Made by a program: the position numbers and the translations under genes
Notes under the pieces: model-generated
Told to the model about the DNA's origin: nothing
Databases searched by the model: none
The model's input: the letters and a program-made list of their open reading frames with translations, nothing else
Shown here: positions 47,043-58,618 of the stretch, in pieces
Position numbering within the stretch: the first letter of the stretch is position 1
How the letters are laid out: the number at the start of each line of letters is the position of its first letter
Assembly: GCA_003013855.2 (NCBI GenBank)
Contig: ML058433.1
Coordinates: forward strand, 8,741,966 to 8,805,965
DNA from: Liriodendron chinense
Taxonomy: Eukaryota; Streptophyta; Magnoliopsida; Magnoliales; Magnoliaceae
Direction of reading: 5' to 3'
Length of the DNA stretch: 64,000 nucleotides

Positions 47043-47619
47043 TGTTGGAAAACGGATGCCTCAAATCGGGTTTGCACAGGGACCACCGACCGGTCGGTCA
47101 CGGCAATGTTGGGCAGCAAAGCTGTTAGAGCAAAAATAGGCCATCCGACTGGCCAGTAGGGGGGTCTAGCCGGCCGGACGACCGGTTGGCAGTGTCCTAC
47201 TACAACTCTGTTTCTTGCACAGTTTTGAGCAAGAAGGTTTTTAATTCTATTTTTTATTCCTATTTAAGGGATAATACAAGTTTAGAGGCTTCTAAGGTTG
47301 TAAAGGGGATTGAGGAAGCTTCTAGGTGACATAAAATTAAGAGATTGAAGAAGAGGGTTTTCTTCTTGGGCAAGCATGGGATTTCTCTTGTGAGCTTGGC
47401 TTTTGGGTCTTGGGTTCCATCTCCTGTAACTTATGAGATTATAGTGGATTGGTGTCGCTTTGTGCCGTGGTTTTTTACCTATAAGGGTTTTTGCACATTA
47501 ACTTCGGATTGTCTATGTGTGGGTGGCTACATGCATTGTGATTGCATTATGTTACTTGTTTGATTCAATTTACAGTTTGTGTTCGGCTTTGCTTCTTTGC
47601 CGGCCCTCCTATCCCAACA
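47043..47619 (+). mobile_element. 5' LTR of the non-autonomous copia element
   Basis: Starts TGTTGGAAAACGGATGCC, ends CTATCCCAACA. Carries accgaccggtcggtcacgg (47,086 region) and further CCGG-rich palindromes near 47,165-47,190. Confidence 0.9.
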
Positions 47620-47675
47620 ACTGGTATCAGATAGATTGTTGGGGTGTAGTAGAAATTCAAATCTGAGACAAGAGC

Positions 47676-48771
47676 ATGGCATCGGGCATGAGGTTCGACA
47701 TAAAGAAGTATTCGGGGAAAAACAATTTTGAACTTTAGAAGGTGAAGATGAAAGGTCTTCTAGTTCAACAAGGATTGCAAAATGCACTCCTTGGAGAGCG
47801 ACCAGAAGCTATGAAAGAAGAAGAGTGGAAGAAGATCGATGAAAAGGCCAATGTCTCTCAATCCAATTGTGCCTAGCAGATGAGGTCCTGTATAACGTCA
47901 TGAAAGAGAAAACTGCGGCTAAAACATGGGCGAAGTTGGAGAATATCTACGCGAAGAAACCTCTAAAAAATCGCATATATTTGAAGCTTTAGTTGTACAA
48001 TTTAAGGATGACGGAAGGGGCCGATGTTGAGAGCCACATCAACAACTTTAATAGGTGTATTTGCAAATTGATGGATGTAGATGAATCGATGAAGGACGGG
48101 GATCAATCGTTTATCCTATTAAATTCTCTTCCAGAATCATATGAGTCGCTCAAGGACTCTTTGTGCGCAGGTAGGGAGACTATTGGCGTAGAAATCGTTA
48201 TCTCAGCCCTTCAGGCGAAAGCGATGAGAAGGAAAAGCGGCGGCGTGGGTCCCTCTACTGATGAGGCATTGTCTATGAGAGGGAGGAATTCTAAGCGGGG
48301 TGGAGGATCTCCTTCATCGAGATCCAAATCAAAGGGCAAGTGGAGGCACAAGGTGAGATGATGGAATTGTGGGGAAGAAGGGCATGTGAAGAGGGATTGT
48401 TCGAATCCCGAGAAAAGACAGGATAAGTCTGGAGATTCTTCTAGGGAAGGAACCAATACCGTAGAGGACGGTGGTGACGGTTGTAATGTATTGATTATAT
48501 CCGGCACAGATCTCTTGGTGGAGAGTGGCTCTTAGATTCAGGTGCATCATGTCATGTATGTCCTGACCGGAGTTCATTCATGTCATACAAGGAGTATGAT
48601 GGTGGATCGGTGTTTGTGGGTGATGGTTATGCTCGTAATGTCGTAGGGATTGGCTCGGTGCGCATTAGGATATTCGACAGAGTCGAACAGATCCTTAAAA
48701 GTGTGAAGCACGTCCCTGAGGTGAAGAGGAATGTGATATCTCTTGGTGCATTCGAGACGAAAGGGTGCATG
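47676..48771 (+). pseudogene. Broken gag/protease start of the non-autonomous copia element
   Basis: Starts MASGMRFDIKKYSGKNNF at 47,676. The reading frame has an early in-frame stop (a Trp site, ~47,734), frame breaks near 47,850-47,990, then a good gag stretch 47,993-48,358 (SHINNFNRCICKLMDVDES). In the zinc knuckle at 48,359 the first Cys is replaced by a stop, leaving WNCGEEGHVKRDC. Protease text ILDSGASCHVCPD follows near 48,534. The frame is cut by the Sirevirus after ...ISLGAFETKGCM and continues at 60,546. Confidence 0.8.
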
Positions 48772-50637
48772 TGTTAGTACACCTTTTGTTGTCAATTGGC
48801 GTGTTGGTTGGTCGCGTCTTGTCGTGTGAGCCCCTGGTCGAAGAATTGAAGATCAAGACTTGAAGATTATGCTTCTTCCATTGCTCAAGCTCATGCTGAA
48901 ACAAGATCTCAGGTAAGTTGCATATAGATCGACTATAGGAAACCAAAACATCAAAGAATGGCGTAATGACTCACATATCTTATTCCATTCCCTCTCGACC
49001 CTTGCACAAGTTGATCATACTTGTGGTCCATGGCTGGTGCGAAACGTATTGAAGATATGTCCATACATTGGACCCTATGCACCAAATCACTTCATGCCTC
49101 ATCATTGAAGTGATCCGCTATTTCGTTGCGTTGAAAGACTTGGTCCAGCAAACCCGCTGTGACAAGTTCATCTAGACAGCCTCCAGGCTTCTCAACTCAA
49201 CAGCACCTTGCTGTGAAGAATGCAGCAGGGCAGCCGACCGGTCAAGACCGGTCGGCCAGGAATAACAAAGTGGACAGAGCCTTGCTGTGGAAATTTAGCT
49301 GGGGCAGCCGACCGGTCTTGACCGGTCGGCCAGGCATTTCAACGCTAACAGAAACCTTGCTGGAAGGTTTTCAAATAGACAGCCGACCGGTCTTGACCGT
49401 TCGGCCTGGATTCATCAAGCTGTCCAGCAAGCACAGCCGACCGGTCTTGACTGGTCGGCCTGTTTTCTCTAATTGTTCCAGCAAGGGGATCCGACCGGTC
49501 TTGACCGGTCGGGCAGTCTCAAATGTGGCATATAATTTAAATGACGACCGGTCCGTCCGACCGGTTGAGACCCCTCTCTGATAGGTCAGTCGTGACCGTT
49601 TTAGATCCGTTGGGGCCATCATTTGGGGCTCTATATAGCCATGACTTGTGGTCTTTCATGGCATGCATTCAACACCCTTCAAGAGCTAAGAGAGAGAGCT
49701 TTTACTCACATCCTCCTACCCTCTTTGCTCTTGTTCCCCTTGAGTTCATCATTCAAACCTAGCCATTAATGGCTTATCAATGAGTATTCAAAGCTCGGTT
49801 TGAAGTATGAACTCAAGAACTTCATTCATGGCTGACCTACCTTCTGAATATATTTATGAGGTCGTTTATAGCCATTGAATGTTTGAAGTTTGGTAGTTCC
49901 CTCATTACCATTGCATTGAATAGGCAAGAAGAACTAGACCAACTCTCTCCCAACTACCCGGCATCAACATAACCTCATCATTTGCATCGGTAGCTGATCT
50001 TGGGAGCACAAAGAGAAGCTGAAGCACGTGGAGTTGAAGCTACTCATCAAAGGCATCGAATCGAGGCTCAATCGTCTAGATATGTCTAGTATTTGAGAGT
50101 CCATTTATTAAATCTCTATTCCCTGGATTGGGAAACTCCGACGGGAGTGTACGTGACCATCCTTGGATTAGGATTGGTGAGAGTTTGAGATCCAAACTCG
50201 TCAAGTCCCTAGATTGGGCCATCGGCGGATGGTAAACGCGGTCCTAGATCAAAGGATGTCAAGGTTGATGGTTAACCTGATTAAAACCAAGACTATAGTG
50301 AAATCCAATGGTCTCATAGGTTGAGATCGTGAACCGGGAGTGGAGTAGGGAAACCGAACCGCTATAAATCGCTGTGCATTGTGAGATTGAATGATTGCTA
50401 TGTGTTGAATGGTTTAGTCAATCATGAATGCTAACTGTTTGATGAAATGCCTATGATAGTTCTTGCTTACAAATTGCTCATATAAATGCCTTGAATGTTA
50501 TTGTGATAATCTTAGTTGATAAGATTGACTTGATCAGTTTTAAATTGTAATTGGAATTTAAAAAGTCCTATTCACCCCCCTCTAGGACATTAGGCATATC
50601 TCCAAGTATCTCTATAAGCGGTAAAACCGCAACTTCA
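48772..50637 (+). mobile_element. Sirevirus 5' LTR (1,866 bp)
   Basis: Starts TGTTAGTACACC, ends AACTTCA. From 49,230 to 49,570 it has six blocks of GACCGGTCTTGACCGGTC or variants; GACCGGTC is itself a perfect palindrome. 'ctctatatagcc' near 49,630 is a plausible TATA box for element transcription. Confidence 0.93.
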
Positions 50638-50639
50638 AT

Positions 50640-50654
50640 TGGTATCAGAGCGGG
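50640..50654 (+). promoter_or_regulatory. Primer binding site (initiator Met tRNA)
   Basis: TGGTATCAGAGCGGG two bases after the 5' LTR; TGGTATCAGAGC is the plant initiator-Met tRNA complement. Confidence 0.92.
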
Positions 50655-50708
50655 TTCCTTTGCTCAGGTTTAAAAACCCGGAGTGAGATCCTAAGAGAAC
50701 TTGAAAAT

Positions 50709-51743
50709 ATGTCTAGAGAGGACTCTTCATCAATTACTAAGCCTCCCTTCTTTGATGGGTCAAACTATCTATACTGGAAAGCCCGAATGCGCATCTTCTT
50801 GGAATCTATTGATTCGGATGTTAGAGAAATGATTGATATTGGATATAAACCCCCAATGGACACTATATGTAAGGAAGGTGAACCGGATGTCCTCAAGCCA
50901 AGAGATAAGGCGATGTGGACCGATTATGATAAAGCTCAACGTGTTCATAATGCCAAAGGCCTGAATGCCATTTTTTGTTCAGTATCTAAAGATGAATTTG
51001 GCCGGATTCAAAATTGCACAATAAGTAAGCAGGCATGGGACATTCTTGAAGTTACTTATGAAGGAACAAGCATTGTTAAAAACTCAAAACTTCAACGCCT
51101 CTCTACACAATTTGAAAACATTACTATGGAGGAGCACGGAACATTTACTGATTTCTATACCAAATTGAACAAGATCACAAATGAAATGTGGGGCTTGGGG
51201 GATCCTGTTCCTGAGCATAGACTATGTAGAAAAATTCTGAGATCCCTACCGGAACGGTTCTCTTCCAAAATTACTACCATAGAAGAATGTAGGGACCTAA
51301 ATACCATGAAAGTTGAAGAATTACTAGGGTCCCTTCAAACCTATGAGCTAGGTTTCAAAACTCCCTCTAAATCCAAAAGTACAGCCCTGAAATCTTCTCA
51401 CATGAAACAAGAATCTGAATGTGGAAGTGAGGAAGATCCAGACTTAGAAGAAATGACACTTATGGCCAAGAAATTTCAAAAATTCTTCAAAACTAGGGGA
51501 AATACTTCTAGAAGGAAACCCTACCAGAAGGGTAAACCTTTTGACTCCAAGAACATCAAAGGAAAATTTGTTAAGTCAAAAGATCCTCAATGCTTCAAGT
51601 GTAGAGGATTTGGTCACATTGCATCCGAGTGCACCAATAATAAAGCCAAGAAAAAGGCAATGGCGGCTACATGGGATGAGACTGAAGAATCTGAATCAGA
51701 ATTAGTCATATACCAAAGTGAGAAGGAGCAAGGTTCAATCTGA
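50709..51743 (+). CDS. Sirevirus gag (capsid and first zinc knuckle)
   Basis: 344 codons, intact to TGA at 51,743. N-terminus has PPFFDGSNYLYWKARMRIF (copia DUF4219/UBN2-type capsid), then the UBN2 core (TKLNKITNEMWGLGDPVPEH, ILRSLPERFSSKI), a Lys-rich linker, and CFKCRGFGHIASEC near residue 297, a CX2CX4HX4C knuckle that binds element RNA. Start chosen by family start and 56 bp spacing from the primer site. The gag protein forms the virus-like particle in the cytoplasm. In other members the gag runs on into the coiled-coil portion below, so the TGA may be a mutation. Confidence 0.88.
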   Translation: MSREDSSSITKPPFFDGSNYLYWKARMRIFLESIDSDVREMIDIGYKPPMDTICKEGEPDVLKPRDKAMWTDYDKAQRVHNAKGLNAIFCSVSKDEFGRIQNCTISKQAWDILEVTYEGTSIVKNSKLQRLSTQFENITMEEHGTFTDFYTKLNKITNEMWGLGDPVPEHRLCRKILRSLPERFSSKITTIEECRDLNTMKVEELLGSLQTYELGFKTPSKSKSTALKSSHMKQESECGSEEDPDLEEMTLMAKKFQKFFKTRGNTSRRKPYQKGKPFDSKNIKGKFVKSKDPQCFKCRGFGHIASECTNNKAKKKAMAATWDETEESESELVIYQSEKEQGSI

Positions 51744-51749
51744 ATTTTA

Positions 51750-52246
51750 ATGGCCTCCATTACTGATATTATGCCTCAAATTGAGCCCATTGCAAAGATC
51801 ACCGGAGACATTGATGATCATGAATCCTCTAACACTGAAAATGATTCCTTAAGTGATGATGAGAATGAGGAGGAAGGCCTTCAGGAGGTATATAACCAAC
51901 TATACATTGAAAATATAAATACCATCAAAGAGTTGGGCCAAATGAAGGCTGAAAATGACAAACTGATAAAAAATCTTGACGGATTGAAAATAGAGAATCA
52001 AAAGATGGGTCAGGTCTAGAAGAGCTGAAAAGGAAGAATGATGAGCTTGAACAAGAAAAGAAAAAGCTCGTAAGTGGTGAATCTCTAGACAAGCATGCTA
52101 GACTTGAGAAAGAACTCAAAGAGGCGAACACTGAAATTGATCGTCTTAAGTGTCAAGTCGTTGACTCTAGAAGACGGTTCGCCCAAGGAGAAGAAAACCT
52201 TGAAAAACTCCTAGGTGTTGTAAGATCACTAAGGGACAGAAGAGGT
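51750..52246 (+). pseudogene. Sirevirus gag extension (coiled coil), frameshifted
   Basis: 51,750-52,013 is acidic and then heptad-like (ENINTIKELGQMKAENDKL). A frameshift at about 52,013 moves the remainder (EELKRKNDELEQEKKKL...) into the frame that continues at 52,247. Long coiled coils in gag are a Sirevirus trait. Confidence 0.75.
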
Positions 52247-52957
52247 TTGGGCTATGACAGTCACACTTCAAAAACTACCTCAGTCCATCCGATTGTAAGA
52301 AAAGATCATGGTGCATCAGGGAGTAAAACTAGAGCATCTCCTGTCTGCCATGCTTGTGGAGACATTGGCCACTTAAAATTTGAGTGCATGGTATTCAAAA
52401 ATCTGGTCAGAAACTTGAAAGGTAAATTTGTACCGACCGGAAAAAATGTGCAAGCTAATTGGAATCCTCCCATGCATTCTTCACCAAAGAAGGGAAACAT
52501 TCGAAAGAATTATCCTGCTCTTCCTAGGAAGGACAAGAGGATGGATGAACTGTTGGAGCAAGTTAAAATGCTAAACTTGAAAATTGCTCTTCTCTTGCGT
52601 GAAAAAGAAAAATCTGATTCTCCCAAGAAAACTAGAGAATCTCACCATAAGAACACCTCTCATAAAAGGACAACAACTAAATGGGTTGTAAAGAACAAGT
52701 GTTTGGTCATTCATACTGCCTTAAAAGCTGGGAATACCCCTAGATGGTACTTGGATAGTGGTTGCTCTAGACACATGTCAGGTGATAGATCTCAATTTTG
52801 TGCATATGACAAATTTGATGGTGGGTCTGTCACATTTAGCGATGGGAGCATAGCTAAAATTATTGGTAAAGGAACCATCACAGGGCCGGGTTTGCCCGAA
52901 ATTGAAAATGTGCTGTATGTTGATGGCCTTAAACACAACTTACTGAGTATCTCATAG
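52247..52957 (+). pseudogene. Sirevirus second zinc knuckle and protease
   Basis: CHACGDIGHLKFEC near the start is a second CX2CX4HX4C knuckle. The retroviral-type aspartic protease follows, with WYLDSGCSRHMSGD (catalytic DSG) around 52,745 and NVLYVDGLKHNLLSIS near the end. A TAG at 52,955 breaks pol here; the frame simply continues past it. Confidence 0.85.
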
Positions 52958-53908
52958 ATTTGTGATGAAGAGCACTCAGTAAGCTTCTCCAAAGATATGT
53001 GCAAGATCCTGAACTCCACAGGAAAATTAGTCATGAAAGGTCTACGCACAGGAGACAACTGCTCTGTCATTGAAAATCACAACAATTCAAGCTCCTCCAC
53101 CATGTGTCACGTGGCCGTTCAGGATGAAACAGAACTATGGCACCATCGACTCGGTCATGTACATTATCGAAATCTGTTTAAACTGAGTCAGAAAAATTTG
53201 GTGAGAGGTCTACCCAAGATGGGTAAAAGACCAAATGTTGTGTGCGTCGCATGTCAAAAAGGTAAACAAATCAAGGTTGCACACAAGAGAACCTCTATCC
53301 TGGTCACATCAAAACCATTTGAAATGCTACACATGGACCTAGTTGGTCCTACCAGGGTACTTAGCCAAGGTGGAAAATGATAATTCTTTGTAGTCGTTGA
53401 TGATTACTCTAGATTCACATGGGTCGCCTTCCTAAGAGAAAAATCTGACACTTTTAGTGAATTCCAAAAACTAGTGAAGCGACTTCATAATGAGAAAGGA
53501 TACATGGTAGCAAGAATTAGGAGTGATCACGGCGGTGAATTTGAAGATCATCGTTTGAAGGCATTATGTGATGAATTAGGTATTCGTCATGAGTTCTCAG
53601 CACCCAAAACACCTCAACAAAATGGGGTTGCTGAAAGGAAAAATAGAGTGTTGTTGGATATGGCTACAACTATGCTTAATAATAAAAATATTGCTCAAAA
53701 TCTGTGGGCCGAAGCTGTTAACACTGCCTGCTATATTATTAATCGAGTTTATTTAAGGGCAAGTCTAAACAAAACAGCTTATGAACCGTGGTGTGGAAAG
53801 ACACCGAATGTAAAATACTTTAAGGTCTTTGGTAATACATGCTATATTCTGAGAGATCGAGAAAATTTGGAAAAGTTTGACTCCAAAAGTGATGAGGGTT
53901 CTTCTTAG
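52958..53908 (+). pseudogene. Sirevirus GAG-pre-integrase and integrase
   Basis: Same frame as the protease. LWHHRLGHVHYRN and CVACQKGKQ give the HHCC zinc-binding module (53,140-53,270). Core motifs include LHMDLVGPT (first Asp), VDDYSRFTWVAFL, RSDHGGEFE (second Asp) and PQQNGVAERKNR (Glu), so the catalytic D,D,E set is present. Two adjacent stops (53,378-53,383) interrupt the core and a one-base loss near 53,900 shifts the frame into RT. Confidence 0.88.
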
Positions 53909-53979
53909 GATACTCATTAAATAGTAGAGCTTTTCGTGTCTACAACTTTCGAACCTCATCAGTTCAAGAGTCAATCAAT

Positions 53980-55749
53980 GTGACTGTGGATGATAGCTTG
54001 GATAAATCTGTGTCTCCAGGTGATGAAGAAGAAGATGAGGGCATATGCGAGATAGGTAAATCTGATAAACAACCCTCATCTCCAAATGCCCCCACTGCTC
54101 CTGGTGATGTACAAATTGTCAAGGATCACCCCCTCAATCAAATCATTGGGGATCCTAGCATTGGTGTCAAAACCAGGAGACAGTTGGAGGTAGTCAACAG
54201 TCACCTGTGTTTCACATCAAAAATAGAACAAAAAAATGCTGATGAAGCTCTAAATGATGAATTTTGGATCCTTGCAATGCAGGAAGAGCTTCAACAATTC
54301 ATTAGAAATGAAGTGTGGTATCTGGTCGATAGGCCGGAAAAGAAAAATGTTATTGGAACCAAATGGATTTTCAAGAATAAATCCGATGAATCTGGGAATG
54401 TAATACGAAATAAGGCTCGGTTAGTGGCTCAGGGATATTCACAAATTGAAAGCATTGATTTTGATGAAACATTTGCCCCTGTAGCCAGACTCGAGTCTAT
54501 TAGAATTCTTATGGCTGTTGCTTGTGCGTTAAAGTTCAAACTATTTCAAATGGATGTAAAGAACGCCTTCTTGAATGGTATTCTTGATGAGGAAGTGTAT
54601 GTTGAACAACCAAAAGGATTCATTGATCCTAAGTATCCTCACAAAGTGTATCGGTTGAAAAAGGCGCTTTACGGACTCAAGCAAGCACCTCGTGCATGGT
54701 ATGAACGCTTAACTCATTTTCTTGTAGACCATGATTTTGCTAGGGGAAGCGTTGACAAAACTCTATTTATTAGAGAAGCCGAAAATTCTGTGTTGATTGC
54801 CCAGATTTATGTGGATGACATTGTTTTTGGATCCACATGTGAGAAAATGTCCATCTCCTTTACTAAATTAATGACATCTGAATTTGAGATGAGTATGGTA
54901 GGAGAACTAAACATGTTTCTAGGGCTTCAAGTAAAACAACTTGCATCAGGTATATTCATTACTCAAGCCAAATATGCTAAAGACCTTGTTAAGAGATTTG
55001 GCTTAGACTCTGGTCGTTCCTACACTACACCTATGAGCACCACTGTTAAACTATCAAAAGACCTTGCAGGGAAAAGTGTAGATCAAGATCTTTATAGAAG
55101 CATGATTGGTAGTCTTCTTTATCTCTCTGCTAGTAGACCAGATATTGCTTTTAGTGTAGGTGCTTGTGCTCAGTTTCGGGCTGATCCCAAAGAATCTCAC
55201 CTTACCGCTGTTAAACGGATCATCCAGTTTATTGGATGCACTATCGAATATGGTCTTTGGTACCCTTTTGATTCATCTACAGATATTGCAGGGTATTCAG
55301 ATGTCGACTGGGCTGGTAATATGGATGATCGTAAATCAACCAGCGGTGGGTGTTTTTATGTTGGAAATTGCCTTGTAGCGTGGCATAGTAAGAAACAAAA
55401 CTCCATCTCTTTATCCACAGCCGAAGCAGAATACATTGCTGCTCGTAGTTGTTGTGCCCAATTATTATGGATGAAACAAACCTTGACCGATTATGGGATT
55501 AACCAAGGCACAATGACTCTATTTTACGACAATACTAGTGCCATAAATATATCGAAAAATCCAGTTCAGCACTCGCGCACTAAGCACATAGATATTAGGC
55601 ACCATTTTATTCGAGAATTGGTTGAAGATCACATAATTTCTCTTGAACATGTGCCTACCGAGAATCAGCTAGCTGACATCCTAACGAAACCTTTGGACTC
55701 GGTTCGCTTTGCGAACCTCCCAAAGTCCATTGGTGTTGGATGTGTCTAG
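53980..55749 (+). CDS. Sirevirus reverse transcriptase and RNase H
   Basis: 589-codon open frame. RT core: WIFKNKSDESGNVIRNKARL, FAPVARLESIR, FQMDVKNAFLNG (catalytic Asp), YGLKQAPRAWYERL and YVDDIVFGS (YVDD active site). RNase H follows: GYSDVDWAGNMDDRKSTSGG, ISLSTAEAEYIAA, LFYDNTSAI, TKHIDIRHHFIRE and LADILTKPL, the usual copia C-terminus. All catalytic positions I can check are present. The Met at 53,980 is only the first in-frame Met after the frameshift; in an intact copy this is part of the gag-pol polyprotein. It copies element RNA into DNA in cytoplasmic particles. Confidence 0.92.
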   Translation: MTVDDSLDKSVSPGDEEEDEGICEIGKSDKQPSSPNAPTAPGDVQIVKDHPLNQIIGDPSIGVKTRRQLEVVNSHLCFTSKIEQKNADEALNDEFWILAMQEELQQFIRNEVWYLVDRPEKKNVIGTKWIFKNKSDESGNVIRNKARLVAQGYSQIESIDFDETFAPVARLESIRILMAVACALKFKLFQMDVKNAFLNGILDEEVYVEQPKGFIDPKYPHKVYRLKKALYGLKQAPRAWYERLTHFLVDHDFARGSVDKTLFIREAENSVLIAQIYVDDIVFGSTCEKMSISFTKLMTSEFEMSMVGELNMFLGLQVKQLASGIFITQAKYAKDLVKRFGLDSGRSYTTPMSTTVKLSKDLAGKSVDQDLYRSMIGSLLYLSASRPDIAFSVGACAQFRADPKESHLTAVKRIIQFIGCTIEYGLWYPFDSSTDIAGYSDVDWAGNMDDRKSTSGGCFYVGNCLVAWHSKKQNSISLSTAEAEYIAARSCCAQLLWMKQTLTDYGINQGTMTLFYDNTSAINISKNPVQHSRTKHIDIRHHFIRELVEDHIISLEHVPTENQLADILTKPLDSVRFANLPKSIGVGCV

Positions 55750-56539
55750 GTTATCTAACAAGTGTATGTTTTGCAGGAAAAATCTGAGGATTAAGCCTCT
55801 CTTTCTGATCTTTATAGGTATATCTGAGGATCTTTGCCTCTTTTCATTGCTTTCTACGAAAAATCCAGGATTATAGTCCCAATTCTTGTCCTCTATCGAT
55901 AAATCTGGACCTTAAGGGTCCCTCATTTTGTGTTAAGTTGTACCTTGGTACACCATGACCATGGATGTTGTAGCCTTGGTAAGGGTACTTGGTTTTAAAT
56001 GCTAATGGTCTGTCCAAAGGACAGACTCTCTATCCAGCTAATCCAGTGCAGGATTCCTGTCAAAAGTGTGAAAATCTGCCTGCCGACCGGTCAAGACCGG
56101 TCGGGCATCTCCAAGACCTGTCTGGACTAAGTCACTTATGTCATCCGACCGGTCTTGACCGGTCGGGCTGTGAATAAACTGCTGCTGGACTTCCATTTCG
56201 CGTCCCACGACCGGTCACGACCGGTCGTGCATCACCTATCCAGCAAGCCCGTGCGTCAGCCGTCCGAAAGGGGGGGTCTTTAAAAACAGTTGGAGCTCAT
56301 TTTAGGTCACCCACTTCCCATTTTCTCACCTCCACTTGCTGCTCCAGCTCCCCCTCTTGCTCTCCAAGGTGATTTCGAGGTGATTCGTTGCAAGATTCGA
56401 GGTTCTAACCTCCTCTTCTTTACTCCTCTTCACTCTCACTCATTTGGTAAGGGATTCCTTCTTTTCACTCTCACTCTTCTTTGTTTCATCCCTTTCCTTC
56501 ATCTCTAGAAGTGATTTAGAGTATCTTCTTGCCTCTTCC
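55750..56539 (+). other. Spacer between pol and env-like ORF with three palindrome blocks
   Basis: No coding. Contains GACCGGTC pairs at about 56,084-56,104, 56,143-56,165 and 56,208-56,228, the same motif as in the LTRs. Confidence 0.7.
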
Positions 56540-57882
56540 ATGTCTTCACAAGAGAGTGAGGATGAGCTCCCCTTGAGGCGGAGTGATCGATCCAAGGCAA
56601 AACCTAAGCCTCCTCCTCCTCGCCCTTTAAAGACCAAGAAAACAGCTTCAAAAGGGAAAGGGGCTGCCTCATCTTCTGTTCCCCCTGTTCAATCTAAATC
56701 CTTGGGGAAAAATGTTTCATCCCATTCCACCCATTGGGATGATTTCAAGGACAAGGAGGTAGTTTGTGAAAAATTAGTCAAATTGGTTGACTTGGCCGAC
56801 TATAATGTTCGTTCCATTTTGGATGTCATAAATTGGGGCCCCGTACTCCACATGGGGGGCCTGGTCCAGTTTGACGTTGTTCGGAAATTTTATGCATCTT
56901 GTGTCCATGTCACTGCCTCTCCCCCCTCTCTTTTAACGTCGAGGTTGGTGATCAGGATTGCCTTTTTACTTTGAAATCCATATCGGAATTTGTTGGCGTT
57001 CCTATTGTTCAGGAGCCTACTTTCGATTTTTCCTCCTTGGGTCCCAAACCTAACCTTGTTATTGCTCAATTTCTATGTGGTGATGGGACACCCAAATGGG
57101 TAGGAGGTGCACTTCGAGCATCCTCTATGACATGGGATTTTCGCATTTTGCACAACCTTTTCTTCCGCAATGTATACTCGCGGATGAGTAACAAGGCGGA
57201 TGTCACTGAAACCATGTTTCAGTTGCTCTATCATGTAGGTAAGGGTCATTCGCTCTGCCTTCCAACTCGGATCATGAACATCATTCACCAAGTCATCCTG
57301 CGAGATGATGGAAACTCCACCAGTCTACCTTTTGGGCATCTCATATGCACATTAGCTGATCAGATTGGCATTGTCGGTACTGATAAAGTTCACAAGCCTG
57401 TCATTATCAACTGTACCCTCATTGCTCGTATGTATCTTACCAAAGAAGTCATCCAGAGTCGTCTTCTGCAGGAGCAGCAACAGGATCCGGCCAAGCCGTC
57501 CCAGCCTGAGGCTCCACCTGCCTCCACTGGCCCTTCCCACACTTCACCATCAGCTCCTTCCTCTGATCCATCCCTCGATCCGCGAGCAGCTCCAGGTCGA
57601 TTCAGTACGCCTCCTAGAGCCTTTTTTCGACGACGATCCCCTTCTGTGGATCCACCTTCATACATTGCTGAGCTTCGCCAGCTTAGGGAGGGTATATTTC
57701 AGCGGCTTGACAGGCTCGAACAGACTGGGGACCAGATTTTGCAGGGTCAGGCCACCATACTTGTACAGCAGGAGGCCCTTGTCACTCGCCAAGCACAGTT
57801 GGAGAGGCGGATAGAGATATGGGAGCGTGCGGTGCGTGGGGACGTTCCACCCCTTGATCTGGGAGATGGAACAGATTACTAG
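56540..57882 (+). pseudogene. Sirevirus env-like third ORF (frameshifted)
   Basis: Starts MSSQESEDELPLRRSDRSK. A basic Pro/Lys-rich N-terminus is followed by a helical domain (VVRKFYASCVHV, LFTLKSISEFVGVPIV, FLCGDG, HNLFFRNVYSRMSNK, TRIMNIIHQVIL, HLICTLADQIGI) resembling the 'putative plant transposon protein' domain found after pol in Sirevirus-like elements, then a Pro/Ser-rich linker and a C-terminal coiled coil (IFQRLDRLEQTGDQIL...). One base lost in the C-run near 56,925-56,932 splits the frame (56,444-56,974 and 56,899-57,882). No signal peptide or convincing membrane span, so true envelope function is unsupported; its role is unknown. Confidence 0.75.
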
Positions 57883-58604
57883 TCTCATGTCTTGGTCACA
57901 GTTACTTTTTGTATGACCAATGACATTGTCTGGATTTCATGCACTATCTTTTATGGGTTGTCTATATATTTTGCACGGATTGATACATATTTACATTTGG
58001 GCTGCTTGCCCATTTCGGTATATATATGGATGCTATAGTTATATCTTTTTATATGAGCTTTTGATCTTTTATTAAATATCTGTAGGAGGTTGGATGGTTT
58101 GGGCACATTTGCCCTTTTTAGCTAATGCTTTGTGTTCCGTGTTTGTCTAGATATACATCTGGAGGGGTGGTTGGTTGATTGGGCTATAAGCCCTCTATGC
58201 TTTCATGATTACTTGTATATCTGGCATGATTTGTTCTTTGAATCTCCTCAGGGCTTAAATTTCTGTATCTCTTCCCTGTCTTATGTGATTGACATATTTT
58301 CGGCGCTATCCTTGCAGCTTTATTAGGCATATCTTTTTGCTGGCTAACCCTTGTCAATTACTAACAAAAAGGGGGAGAATCATCCCACCTAAAAAGGTCC
58401 GATTATATCTTTTTGCAGGACTTTGTAGGTGCAAGCATTGAGGGGAAGATTTTGAAGAAAATTGAGTCTGTACATGTCCTTTTGTAAAGATTATTTTATA
58501 TATCTGTATAGACATGTAAATGGGTGTATATTTGTTTCTGGTTAAGGGTCAATCATGATAAGGAATCATGATTTGTCTAGGTTAGATGTTTTGTCACGCA
58601 ATTG
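57883..58604 (+). other. Sirevirus 3' non-coding region with an extra purine tract
   Basis: No gene. AAAAAGGGGGAGAAT at 58,366-58,380 duplicates the functional tract at 58,605-58,618; multiple purine tracts are a Sirevirus feature. Confidence 0.75.
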
Positions 58605-58618
58605 ACAAAGGGGGAGAT
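58605..58618 (+). promoter_or_regulatory. Polypurine tract
   Basis: ACAAAGGGGGAGAT immediately upstream of the 3' LTR; primes plus-strand DNA synthesis. Confidence 0.9.

Noticed and set aside
49159..49622. Arg/Pro-rich frames (e.g. ...RPVLTGRP...) on both strands, repeated at 59,006-59,482
   Set aside because: Translation of the GACCGGTC palindrome array inside the LTRs, not a protein.
56540..57882. True retroviral envelope gene
   Set aside because: No signal peptide, cleavage site or membrane anchor; best described as the Sirevirus env-like ORF of unknown role.
57352..57888. Minus-strand and alternate plus-strand frames of 62-149 codons
   Set aside because: Shadows of the env-like ORF, whose frame carries the recognisable domain and coiled coil.
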